A DNA stretch of 64,000 bases from assembly GCA_964463375.1 (NCBI GenBank), contig CAYXBQ010000008.1, positions 1-64,000 of the forward strand. Reading direction: 5' to 3'. This document shows, in pieces, positions 57,321-64,000 of the stretch (position 1 is the first letter of the stretch; every line of letters starts with the position of its first letter). The notes below the pieces were generated by a model, which was not told the origin of the DNA, ran no database searches, and was given only the letters and a program-made list of their open reading frames with translations. The stretch comes from UMGS1696 sp964463375 (GTDB lineage Bacteria > Bacillota > Clostridia > Oscillospirales > CAG-272). Made by a program: the position numbers and the translations under genes.

Positions 57321-59303
57321 TCACCTATAGCTTTCTGCTGTGCCGCTGCGGTTGTAGACTTCTTCAAACCAATGCTCCTCGGTGGGGATGGGGCGCACGT
57401 CCTGCCATGTACAGTCGGCAGACAGCTCCCCGTCTCGCCGGATGCACACCCTGCCGACCTTCTTTTGGTGGGCCGTGTCGAGGAGAACAGGATCCGGGAG
57501 TGATCCATTTTCGATGAGTAGGTAAGACCCACGGGAGAGGCCGCCGTCCCGGATGTAGAACTGCATGGACGACAGCACCGCATACCGGGTGAGCAGGGTA
57601 TCCAGGTGGATCTGTAGCTGGATCAGGGCGGGCACATCTGCCGCTTGCAGTCCGTCGGCATGGTGTAGGGCATCCAAGGTATCGGCGCACAGACGGTCGA
57701 TGGCTGCCGGATCCCGGAGAAAGGCGGCACAATTGTCCATACGTTCCCCGCAGCACTGCCGCAGGTGCAGGATGGCTTCGGTGGTCATGCCCTTTGCCCC
57801 ATCCAGCCGGTGGGCTAAGAACAGGGTATCGGTGAGCATTTCTGCCGTGATGGGCGTGGGGGTCTGGTCGTACACGTGCATGGCTTTTTCGGCGGCACGG
57901 CGGGAGCTTACCTGGGTGGAGTTGAGCGCACTGCCGCCGGGTCTGCGCACGCCAAACACGCCATTGGCCTCTCCACATATGAACAGCCGGGGCAGGGTGG
58001 GGCTTTCGTACCAAATATCCCCCTCCAGACCGCCGTTCATATGCTGGGCGCAAACGCCTACCTCCAACAGATCCGTTTCCAGATCGATGCCGTGATCGAG
58101 GTACAGCTGATACGCTTTTTCGTTCATGGCACGCAGGCGGTCAATGGGACGGCCGGTGGTGGCGTGGCAGTTTTGCAGGTAGGTGTAGGCTTCCTCCCCC
58201 ACTTCCTCCGGCGTTACTACATTCCCTTTGCCTACGCCGGTGCCGTTTTGGAGAAAGTCCATGAATACCCGCCGGCCTTTGGCGATCTCCCGGTACACGG
58301 CAATATCCACGTGGGAGGAGTAGCTGCCGGTGGTGGAACCGATGGGAGAGAGCTTTTCCGGGGAGAAGGGCCATTCGTAGCCCTTGCGGAAGACGGCGTG
58401 GGATAGAGTCTTGGTGTCGGGGAAGGTATCCAGCAGAAACTCCCGGGGATCGGACACGCCATCGGCTGCGGTGGAAATATACCGGGGGATCACCTGTTGG
58501 TAGGAGCCGGACACGTTCCAGCGGAAGGCAAGAGAGGCCAGACCGTATTGGAACTCGGTCATGTTCACGCCACATGCACCGGCTGCCAATGCGGCACCCA
58601 GTCCGCAGGTTTGGCTTTCGGGGTACACGGATTTGTGGTACAGCGCAGAGGGACCGCCTACTGCCCAGATCACCGCAGGCGCAGCGAATACCGCCACACC
58701 GGCCGGGTTGTCGTCCCGCACCTCGTGGAGGCTGATGCACGCCACGCCGCAGGCTTCTCCCCGGTGGGTGAGGATCTGGACGGCTCTATATCCGTCGAAT
58801 ACGATGGTACCGGCAGCCCGTGCGGCTTTTTCCAGCACCTCGGTCATTTTCTTCGAGGTGAGAGGACCCAGAGAGGTGGCACGGCTTTTTTCGTCGTGGT
58901 CGGTGCGATAGCCGGGGTATTCGCCGTACCGGTCGTGGGGGAAGGGAACACCTAAGGCGATGAGCTTGTAGAATCCCGCCAATGCGCCACAGGCTTCGGT
59001 GAGGGCCAGATCCCCATGCATAGCACCGCCGGACACATAGTCCTGTGCCATTTCTAAGGGGGAATCCGGGTGCAGTGCGGTGGTGGATTGTTTATAATAG
59101 GTTTGCTTGTCGGAGCCGGTGTTGCGGGAGGTCCCCATGTACACGCCTTCCGTCACCAGTACCACCGGTGCATCTACCTTTTTTTCGATGATAGCCGTAT
59201 GGGCAGCATTCCAGGCCGCCGCACCACTGCCGACTACGCATAAGCCGCAGGGGTACACCGGTACCCGCCATCCGTCCAGTTGGATATATTCCTTTGCCTG
59301 CAT
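57321..59303 (-). CDS. FAD-dependent oxidoreductase of the fumarate reductase / L-aspartate oxidase superfamily
   Basis: 660 aa. An N-terminal FAD-binding Rossmann motif CVVGSGAAAWNAA (about residues 22-34), a central substrate-domain insertion, and the C-terminal FAD motif LFICGEANGVFGVRRPGGSAL match the flavoprotein subunit superfamily. Several active-site-like residues (GVCAQHMNGGLEGD) are present, but no succinate/fumarate assignment is safe. No flavocytochrome or FrdB partner is nearby and no signal peptide is seen. The ATG at 59303 has AAGGAAG before it. First gene of an operon with a hydrolase and a PocR-AraC regulator. Confidence 0.85.
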   Translation of the reverse strand: MQAKEYIQLDGWRVPVYPCGLCVVGSGAAAWNAAHTAIIEKKVDAPVVLVTEGVYMGTSRNTGSDKQTYYKQSTTALHPDSPLEMAQDYVSGGAMHGDLALTEACGALAGFYKLIALGVPFPHDRYGEYPGYRTDHDEKSRATSLGPLTSKKMTEVLEKAARAAGTIVFDGYRAVQILTHRGEACGVACISLHEVRDDNPAGVAVFAAPAVIWAVGGPSALYHKSVYPESQTCGLGAALAAGACGVNMTEFQYGLASLAFRWNVSGSYQQVIPRYISTAADGVSDPREFLLDTFPDTKTLSHAVFRKGYEWPFSPEKLSPIGSTTGSYSSHVDIAVYREIAKGRRVFMDFLQNGTGVGKGNVVTPEEVGEEAYTYLQNCHATTGRPIDRLRAMNEKAYQLYLDHGIDLETDLLEVGVCAQHMNGGLEGDIWYESPTLPRLFICGEANGVFGVRRPGGSALNSTQVSSRRAAEKAMHVYDQTPTPITAEMLTDTLFLAHRLDGAKGMTTEAILHLRQCCGERMDNCAAFLRDPAAIDRLCADTLDALHHADGLQAADVPALIQLQIHLDTLLTRYAVLSSMQFYIRDGGLSRGSYLLIENGSLPDPVLLDTAHQKKVGRVCIRRDGELSADCTWQDVRPIPTEEHWFEEVYNRSGTAESYR

Positions 59304-59344
59304 CGTATATCTTCCTTCCATCTATAGCAATTCTGTATACCCAT

Positions 59345-59373
59345 ATGATACCACGTTCTTCGCCATTTTACAA
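59345..59373 (-). promoter_or_regulatory. Promoter of the flavoprotein-hydrolase-AraC operon
   Basis: Minus-strand TTGTAA (59368-59373), 17-bp spacer, TATCAT (59345-59350), 42 bp before the start codon. Confidence 0.65.
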
Positions 59374-59633
59374 GGCTTTTTTCGTTTTTTGTATACCGTC
59401 CGCCGGCGGGAGGCATACGCTGTGCAGTATCCGCTTCCGACACAGGGGGAGAGAGGTTGAAAATGGGTTGTTTGCGGGCTACGGCTGCGTTTTTTCTTTG
59501 GATGGTGCGAAAAATGTATTTGGTGTTGTATCATAAAACAGCTGCTGTGTTATGGATGTAACTTGGTATATCCTACAGAGTTTGCGGAAAAAGGTAAAGA
59601 TTTGCGAAAGAGGAAAAAACTGCGAAAAATCTC
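59374..59633. other. Intergenic region between divergent promoters
   Basis: About 260 bp with no gene. Its last 55 bp hold three related A-rich units (TTGCGGAAA, TTGCGAAAG, CTGCGAAAA) just upstream of the plus-strand -35 box, which could be an UP element or activator site. Confidence 0.5.
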
Positions 59634-59662
59634 TTGACATCATATCGTGGGTGTTGTATAAT
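59634..59662 (+). promoter_or_regulatory. Consensus promoter of the Tyr-rich secreted protein gene
   Basis: TTGACA (59634-59639), 17-bp spacer, TATAAT (59657-59662), perfect in both boxes. Confidence 0.9.
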
Positions 59663-59737
59663 AATGGTAAGAAGCCGTCCTGTTTCTATTTTTGGGGGGC
59701 GTGCTTGACTTTTGCATGATCTATTAAGGAGGAAACT

Positions 59738-61237
59738 ATGAAACTGAAGAAGACTCTGGCGGTTCTGCTGGCCGGGATGATGCTGGTCGGCGGTGCTGCA
59801 TCTGTGTCCGCTGGTGCACCGGTATATACCGACAAGGGAGAGAATGTCCTGACCTATGACAGCATTCGCTATCCCTATTACTACTACAACTGTGGCTCCT
59901 ATTATCCCTATTGGGGCAACTCCTACTGTGGTGACTATGACAATGGTTACTTTTATAATTGGATCTATGACAGTGCGCCGAATCTGAAGGATTATTGGAA
60001 TCCTGTCACCGGTCGGTATGACACCTGCTCCTGCCTCTACTGCACGGGTCACGCAGATCTGTCCGGCTATTATTGGGTGAACGGTGTACAGTACTGCGCT
60101 AAGGATTACTACATCCACTATGCGCCCCACACCGTGGCCGCTGCCATCGTTCCCACCGAAACCTCTAAGGAGACCGGGATCACCAAGTACGAAAGCTCCA
60201 TTCCGTCCAGCGTGATTAAGAAGTCCAAGACCGACGAGACCAGCACCGACGGCAATGTGATCATCACCGACAGTGGCGTGACCGTGAAGAATCCCGCTGT
60301 CTTAGGTGCCTACAACAGATACCAGACCGTTTGCGGTACCTACTATGCCTATGACAAGGTAGACCTCAGCAAGTACTTTAACCAGAACACCCTGGGCATG
60401 AGCCTGATCCTGGGCGAGGTACAGACCTTTGGTACCGGCTTCAAGATGATCTCCTCCGACAGCAATGTGGTGAAGATCTACAACGACACCAACGGGCAGA
60501 ACATGAAGGCTGTGGGCATGGGCAGTGCAGACGTATATCTGTACACCGCCGGCGGCGTTCCCTTTATGAAGATTTCTGTGTCCGTGACCAATGCCATTTA
60601 CGGCGGTCTGCACAACGGCTATATCGATGTACAGGTTGGATCCTGGCGGCTGGATAAGACCGGCGACTCCACCTCTGTGGTAGTCAAGGTCGATGAAGCA
60701 CACAAGAACGATGCTGTGAAGCTGGCTGTGGTACAGGGCGACGGCTATATCAAGGACGGTATGCTCTACGCCACCGGCGACGGTGCCATCGTGCTGAAGG
60801 CATACAGCACCAAGAACCCCAACATCCAGGGCTATGCCATCGTATATGTTGGCAAGTACGTGGATGCACTGTATGACGGCTACTGGACCTCCAATGGCGG
60901 CAACATCTCCTGCAACTACTGGAATCCCAATCTGTGGGGCGGCGGCTACAAGATCAACGGCTGGGTGCTGACCGACAACGGCTCTTACCTGCCTGTAATT
61001 TCCAAGGTGGAGACCACCACCGAAAAGCCCAACGGCGATAAGGTGACCACCACCACGACCGTTTACAGCGACGTATACGACCTGCTGTACGGCAGCTGCT
61101 ACGGCAATGTGGATACCCTGTATGCACTGCTGTGGAAGAACGGCAAGCTGAACGGCAGCTCCGGCTCACTGTACCAGGCTGCACTGCAGGAGATCCTGGA
61201 AGACATCGCAGCAGATCTGGCAAGCCAGTACAACTGA
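59738..61237 (+). CDS. Secreted Tyr/Gly/Asn-rich protein with Ig-like repeats, function unknown
   Basis: 499 aa. Signal peptide MKLKKTLAVLLAGMMLVGGA, then a Tyr-rich segment (about residues 40-140) with several Cys (CSCLYCTGH, QYCAKDYY). Two bacterial Ig-like regions follow (about 195-285 and 290-375; SSDSNVVKIY and DGMLYATGDGAIVLKAY), then another Tyr/Trp/Gly-rich part and a Thr-rich loop (EKPNGDKVTTTTT). No membrane anchor, lipobox or sorting signal is seen. A consensus promoter and AAGGAGG site predict strong expression. An abundant exported, perhaps spore- or surface-associated protein is possible, with no direct evidence. Confidence 0.8.
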   Translation: MKLKKTLAVLLAGMMLVGGAASVSAGAPVYTDKGENVLTYDSIRYPYYYYNCGSYYPYWGNSYCGDYDNGYFYNWIYDSAPNLKDYWNPVTGRYDTCSCLYCTGHADLSGYYWVNGVQYCAKDYYIHYAPHTVAAAIVPTETSKETGITKYESSIPSSVIKKSKTDETSTDGNVIITDSGVTVKNPAVLGAYNRYQTVCGTYYAYDKVDLSKYFNQNTLGMSLILGEVQTFGTGFKMISSDSNVVKIYNDTNGQNMKAVGMGSADVYLYTAGGVPFMKISVSVTNAIYGGLHNGYIDVQVGSWRLDKTGDSTSVVVKVDEAHKNDAVKLAVVQGDGYIKDGMLYATGDGAIVLKAYSTKNPNIQGYAIVYVGKYVDALYDGYWTSNGGNISCNYWNPNLWGGGYKINGWVLTDNGSYLPVISKVETTTEKPNGDKVTTTTTVYSDVYDLLYGSCYGNVDTLYALLWKNGKLNGSSGSLYQAALQEILEDIAADLASQYN

Positions 61238-61283
61238 GTGGGAATACCGTGTAACTAAATAGGGGAGCGATCCATTCCCACTC
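61236..61283. repeat. Palindrome-bounded repeat, copy 1
   Basis: GAGTGGGAAT ... ATTCCCACTC with a related interior (TGTAACTAAATAGGG). It begins within the stop codon of the Tyr-rich protein gene; a second copy starts 97 bp later. Confidence 0.85.
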
Positions 61284-61332
61284 CCGGAAATTTCCCTGAC
61301 GGAAAATTTCCCAAAGCTTTGTTGCGACGATC

Positions 61333-61381
61333 GAGTGGGAAATACTGTGTAACTAAATAGGGAAGCGATCCATTCCCACTC
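61333..61381. repeat. Palindrome-bounded repeat, copy 2
   Basis: The same inverted ends (GAGTGGGAA / TTCCCACTC) and interior as copy 1 with few differences; both copies are followed by CCCGGAAATTTCCC. Confidence 0.85.
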
Positions 61382-61412
61382 CCGGAAATTTCCCAAAGTT
61401 TTGATAGTTTTC

Positions 61413-61449
61413 GAATACCGTATTCCGATTGAGTACGGTATTCTTTTTT
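61413..61449 (+). terminator. Terminator after the Tyr-rich protein gene
   Basis: GAATACCGTA and TACGGTATTC form a perfect 10-bp stem followed by TTTTTT. Confidence 0.92.
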
Positions 61450-61468
61450 CGTTTGAAATAAAAAGAAA

Positions 61469-61505
61469 AGATACCGTGTCTTTGTATCGATACGGTATCT
61501 TTTTG
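61469..61505 (-). terminator. Terminator of the third solute-binding lipoprotein gene
   Basis: AGATACCGT and ACGGTATCT form a 9-bp stem with A/T runs on both sides, 9 bp beyond the stop codon of the minus-strand gene. Confidence 0.85.
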
Positions 61506-61513
61506 TGTATAGC

Positions 61514-63001
61514 TTACTTGTTGTTCTCAAAGGCAGCTGCCAGCTCGGCCAGACCAAGCTCGGCGGCTTCTTTGCGGGTCTCATAGGCAGAGGTCACAGC
61601 GTCGGTGCCCTTTTGCAGCGGCTCCAGGATCGACCAGGTGAAGATGTTGTTGGCGTGGACACCACCGTATACGAGGCAGAACATATCCATGATACCATCG
61701 TGGATCAGGTCGATCATGGCGGAGGTGTAGTTGTCACGGGCGTACTTGATCTTCAGCGACATTTCATAGTGGGCGGGCAGCACCGTTTCGTGGGTCAGAC
61801 GGCACAACAAATGGGTCACTGCACCGGACATCGCCGGATCCTTTGCCGAGGCCGGGATCACGCCGACCTCCGCTGTGTCGTGGACGACCGTTACATAGTT
61901 GGCCTGGGTCTCGTCCAGCTTCGGATACGGGATGATACCCACCTCCGATTCCATGTCACGGAATACGCCGAAGTCACCCAGCTGCGCACCGCTGATGAAC
62001 AAGGCACCATCGGCCATGAACTTCTGGTGCAGGTCTTCGCCGTTTTCGTTGTACTTCGTGCTGGTGGCATCGCTGTAGAACATGGCGTAGATCTTATCGT
62101 ATAGAGTCAGCAGACGGTCGCAGTACATCGTCAGTGTCGGATAGCCGGAGGCATCGCGGCTCACAAAGGGCACATCCGAACCATAGGTGAACGGGAAGGA
62201 CGAACCGCCGATCCCCCCGACGATCATGCCGAATACATCGTCCGCATCGGCAGAACCGTTGCCGTTGACATCCTTGTAGGCCCCTTCCGTCAGGGTCAGC
62301 CAATGGTCATAGGTCCACTTGCCGTCCTGCACTACCTTGTACAGATCGTCCGGATCGTCGTACAGCGTGCGGTACATATCCCGGTTGTACAGCAGGGCGT
62401 GAGAGTGGTTCAGTACGTCCATGAAATAATCGCCTACCAACAGATATACGTGCTTGTAGTCGATGGACAGGTTGTACATATATTCCGTGGACCAGTATTC
62501 GGCATCCAGATCCAGCGTGTCCAGCGTCGTGGCATCCACAAACATATGCTCAATGGAGGCAGAGGCAAGCCCCAGCTGGTCATCTACGATCAGATCAAAG
62601 GTGTCGTCCCCGGAGAGAATGATCTGGCTCACCTCCGGATATACGTCGGAAAATCTGCGATCCGTGTGGGTGTAGGCGAACTTGACATCCAGCTGTTCCT
62701 CGGCTGCCAGATTCCGCTGGAACACCGCATCGTTCACGTTGTCCCCGTTCAGCTCGCCGGAGCCTTCCAGCAGATAGTTGGAGCTGATGGCAGAGTCGCT
62801 GGTCATGATGTGGAAGGTGGCACCGTTGTAGGACAGACCGGCTAAAATATCCGGTTCGGTCTCGGTGGTGTTATCTGCGTTTGTGGTGTCCGCTGTGGTG
62901 TCGCTGCTTTTGGTCTCGTCTGTACCACTACCGCAGGAAGAAAGGGGCATGGTCATGAGCAGAGCCAGAAGCAGGCAGAGAAGCTTTGTCTTGCGTTGCA
63001 T
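61514..63001 (-). CDS. Solute-binding lipoprotein (sugar ABC-type)
   Basis: 495 aa. Signal peptide MQRKTKLLCLLLALLMTMPL with lipobox LSSCGS, a Thr/Asp/Asn linker, then the bilobal fold. The motif GDNVNDAVFQRNLAAEEQLDV aligns with GEGINDAxxNRN of the other lipoproteins but is divergent. The KDVNGNGSADADDVFG loop is also shared in type. GAGGG precedes the ATG at 63001. A ligand cannot be assigned. It is followed upstream by another lipoprotein gene, so a tandem duplication and divergence is likely. Confidence 0.85.
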   Translation of the reverse strand: MQRKTKLLCLLLALLMTMPLSSCGSGTDETKSSDTTADTTNADNTTETEPDILAGLSYNGATFHIMTSDSAISSNYLLEGSGELNGDNVNDAVFQRNLAAEEQLDVKFAYTHTDRRFSDVYPEVSQIILSGDDTFDLIVDDQLGLASASIEHMFVDATTLDTLDLDAEYWSTEYMYNLSIDYKHVYLLVGDYFMDVLNHSHALLYNRDMYRTLYDDPDDLYKVVQDGKWTYDHWLTLTEGAYKDVNGNGSADADDVFGMIVGGIGGSSFPFTYGSDVPFVSRDASGYPTLTMYCDRLLTLYDKIYAMFYSDATSTKYNENGEDLHQKFMADGALFISGAQLGDFGVFRDMESEVGIIPYPKLDETQANYVTVVHDTAEVGVIPASAKDPAMSGAVTHLLCRLTHETVLPAHYEMSLKIKYARDNYTSAMIDLIHDGIMDMFCLVYGGVHANNIFTWSILEPLQKGTDAVTSAYETRKEAAELGLAELAAAFENNK

Positions 63002-63044
63002 ATGTGTACCCTCGATTCAGTTATGTTCATAATGTAGTATCTGT

Positions 63045-63073
63045 ATTATACGCTATTGTTGCAGGAAAATCAA
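63045..63073 (-). promoter_or_regulatory. Promoter of the lipoprotein gene 61514-63001
   Basis: Minus-strand TTGATT (63068-63073), 17-bp spacer, TATAAT (63045-63050). Confidence 0.75.
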
Positions 63074-63176
63074 GTCCTTTTTGCGAGTTTGTTGATCGTA
63101 CACAAAATAGGACCTATGGAATTGCATGATATGCCAAAAATGGGATACGCACTTTCGTACATATCCCATGGGCATT

Positions 63177-64000
63177 TTATTCCATTCGATCGTAGTAGGC
63201 TTGCAGGGTCTTGTCCCGGTCGGTGGTGGCAGACTTGAGCTTGCTGTCGTACCAGGAGGCAAAGTCCTCGGTGTTATTTTTTGCCAATTCCGCAAAGTGG
63301 CTGGCATATGCCCCACCCATAGCGGTGTTGTAGTAGCCTAAGTCGAATACCCGGTTGGCTACGATGATGTCTAGCATTTCAGCAGATTCTTCGTCACGGG
63401 AGTCACGGGTCTTCAGTGCCACATCATAATACGAGGGGATCACGTATTCCCGCCCCAAGATCGCCAGCGTTTCGATGATCAGCGAGGTTCTGTCGGGGTC
63501 AGAGACGGTGATCGGGATGGTGAACATATTTGTACCGGCATCCACGTTGGCTACGTAGTCGTCGGTCTCTTCCAGCTTCGGCCAGGGCAGGATACCAAAG
63601 TTTTGCTCCATTTCCCGCAGTGTCAGCACCAGGAACACGTTTACGTCCGTGAACAGGGAATGTCCTTCCCGGAAGAACTGGGTGGAGGTGCAGTCAAAGG
63701 AGTTGTCGGATTTGGCATCCAGCAGGGAATAGTCGGAATTGAGCAGCTTGAAATATTTCTCGAACATGGTCAGAGAGCGTTCGTTGTACACGCCAAATGC
63801 GTAGTCCTCCGAATCCTTTGCAATGACACGTGCGCCGGAGGAGTAGAAGGCCTGGATGGGGCCGATCCAATAGAAGGTGGCGTAGCCGTACAGGTCGTCC
63901 TCGGTCATGGTGCCGTCCCCGTTCAGGTCACGGGAATATGTCTCTGCCATTTCGGCAAATACATCAAAGGTCCACTTGCCATCTTTTACCATTTCATAGG
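63177..64000 (-). CDS. Solute-binding lipoprotein, C-terminal part (cut by window end)
   Basis: About 273 residues visible, the C-terminal part of a protein of the same class; the N-terminus with signal peptide lies beyond the window edge. GKWTFDVFAEMAETYSRDLNGDGTMTEDDLYG-type residues match the corresponding region in the other lipoproteins (DLNGDG at 21005-22471). Stop codon is TAA at 63177. The tail reads ASWYDSKLKSATTDRDK.. with no truncation sign. It is the fourth such lipoprotein in the window. Confidence 0.85.
   Translation of the reverse strand, partial: YEMVKDGKWTFDVFAEMAETYSRDLNGDGTMTEDDLYGYATFYWIGPIQAFYSSGARVIAKDSEDYAFGVYNERSLTMFEKYFKLLNSDYSLLDAKSDNSFDCTSTQFFREGHSLFTDVNVFLVLTLREMEQNFGILPWPKLEETDDYVANVDAGTNMFTIPITVSDPDRTSLIIETLAILGREYVIPSYYDVALKTRDSRDEESAEMLDIIVANRVFDLGYYNTAMGGAYASHFAELAKNNTEDFASWYDSKLKSATTDRDKTLQAYYDRME

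Noticed and set aside
1..64000. tRNA or rRNA genes, CRISPR arrays, prophage
   Set aside because: No T-loop plus CCA context, rRNA-like stretches, regularly spaced repeats or phage structural genes were seen on reading both strands.

Overview
The window reads as a chromosomal segment of a Gram-positive, spore-forming Clostridia-type Firmicute, probably an uncultured gut-type Oscillospirales or relative. The evidence is a classic Firmicutes order from yicC through remA, gmk, rpoZ, priA, def, fmt, rsmB, rlmN and stp to the edge of a PrkC-type kinase gene, the ctsR-mcsA-mcsB-clpC heat-shock operon with CtsR boxes, a SpoIID/M50 sporulation-like operon behind a sigma-E-like promoter, many strong AGGAGG ribosome binding sites, and sigma-A promoters with 17-bp spacers. 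The DNA is moderately GC-rich. No rRNA, tRNA, CRISPR array, phage or transposase gene was recognised. A 100-N scaffold gap lies at 55157-55256 between two identical 55-bp ends, so this is a draft or metagenomic assembly.

Layout. 1-12705 (minus strand): housekeeping operon (RNA modification, formylation/deformylation, replication restart, RNA polymerase omega, nucleotide kinase, RemA, YicC), interrupted by a GH35 glycosidase gene. 12925-17542 (minus): GH127-like glycosidase, a cell-surface CBM9/DOMON-like protein, and the NAD(P)HX repair enzyme. 17653-20202 (plus): a structured leader with an 18-codon ORF and twin terminators, then a PF09818-type ABC ATPase. 20248-22471 (minus): a four-helix protein, a 32-aa mini-ORF, and a solute-binding lipoprotein. 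22742-27882 (plus): an ABC exporter overlapping a CotH-like lipoprotein gene out of frame by 257 bp, then a GH10 xylanase. 28001-33461 (minus): ABC exporter / DUF1854 / ABC exporter cassette. 33813-39569 (plus): a hypothetical protein, an RluA-type pseudouridine synthase, and a PAPS-forming block (CysC-CysQ fusion, CysD, CysN). 39653-46160: a helix-turn-helix protein fused to a bactofilin-like beta-helix, then a GH116 / solute-binding lipoprotein / LacI sugar locus with a palindromic operator. 46278-48936 (plus): sporulation-like operon. 49303-54113 (plus): CtsR regulon. 54222-59303 (minus): a second CBM9-like surface protein and an operon of flavoprotein, alpha/beta hydrolase and PocR-AraC regulator. 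59738-64000: a Tyr-rich secreted protein and two more solute-binding lipoproteins.

How it fits together. Four glycosidases (GH35, GH127, GH10, GH116) lack signal peptides, while four solute-binding lipoproteins and two CBM9-like surface proteins face outward. This suggests capture and import of plant-type oligosaccharides followed by intracellular hydrolysis, but no permease genes are present here. The least described elements are the ABC-DUF1854-ABC cassette, the HTH-bactofilin fusion with acidic tail, the dual-coding ABC/CotH overlap, two genes with a good Shine-Dalgarno but no canonical start codon, and the twin-terminator leader. All assignments come from reading the sequence and remembered family motifs; no database search was run.
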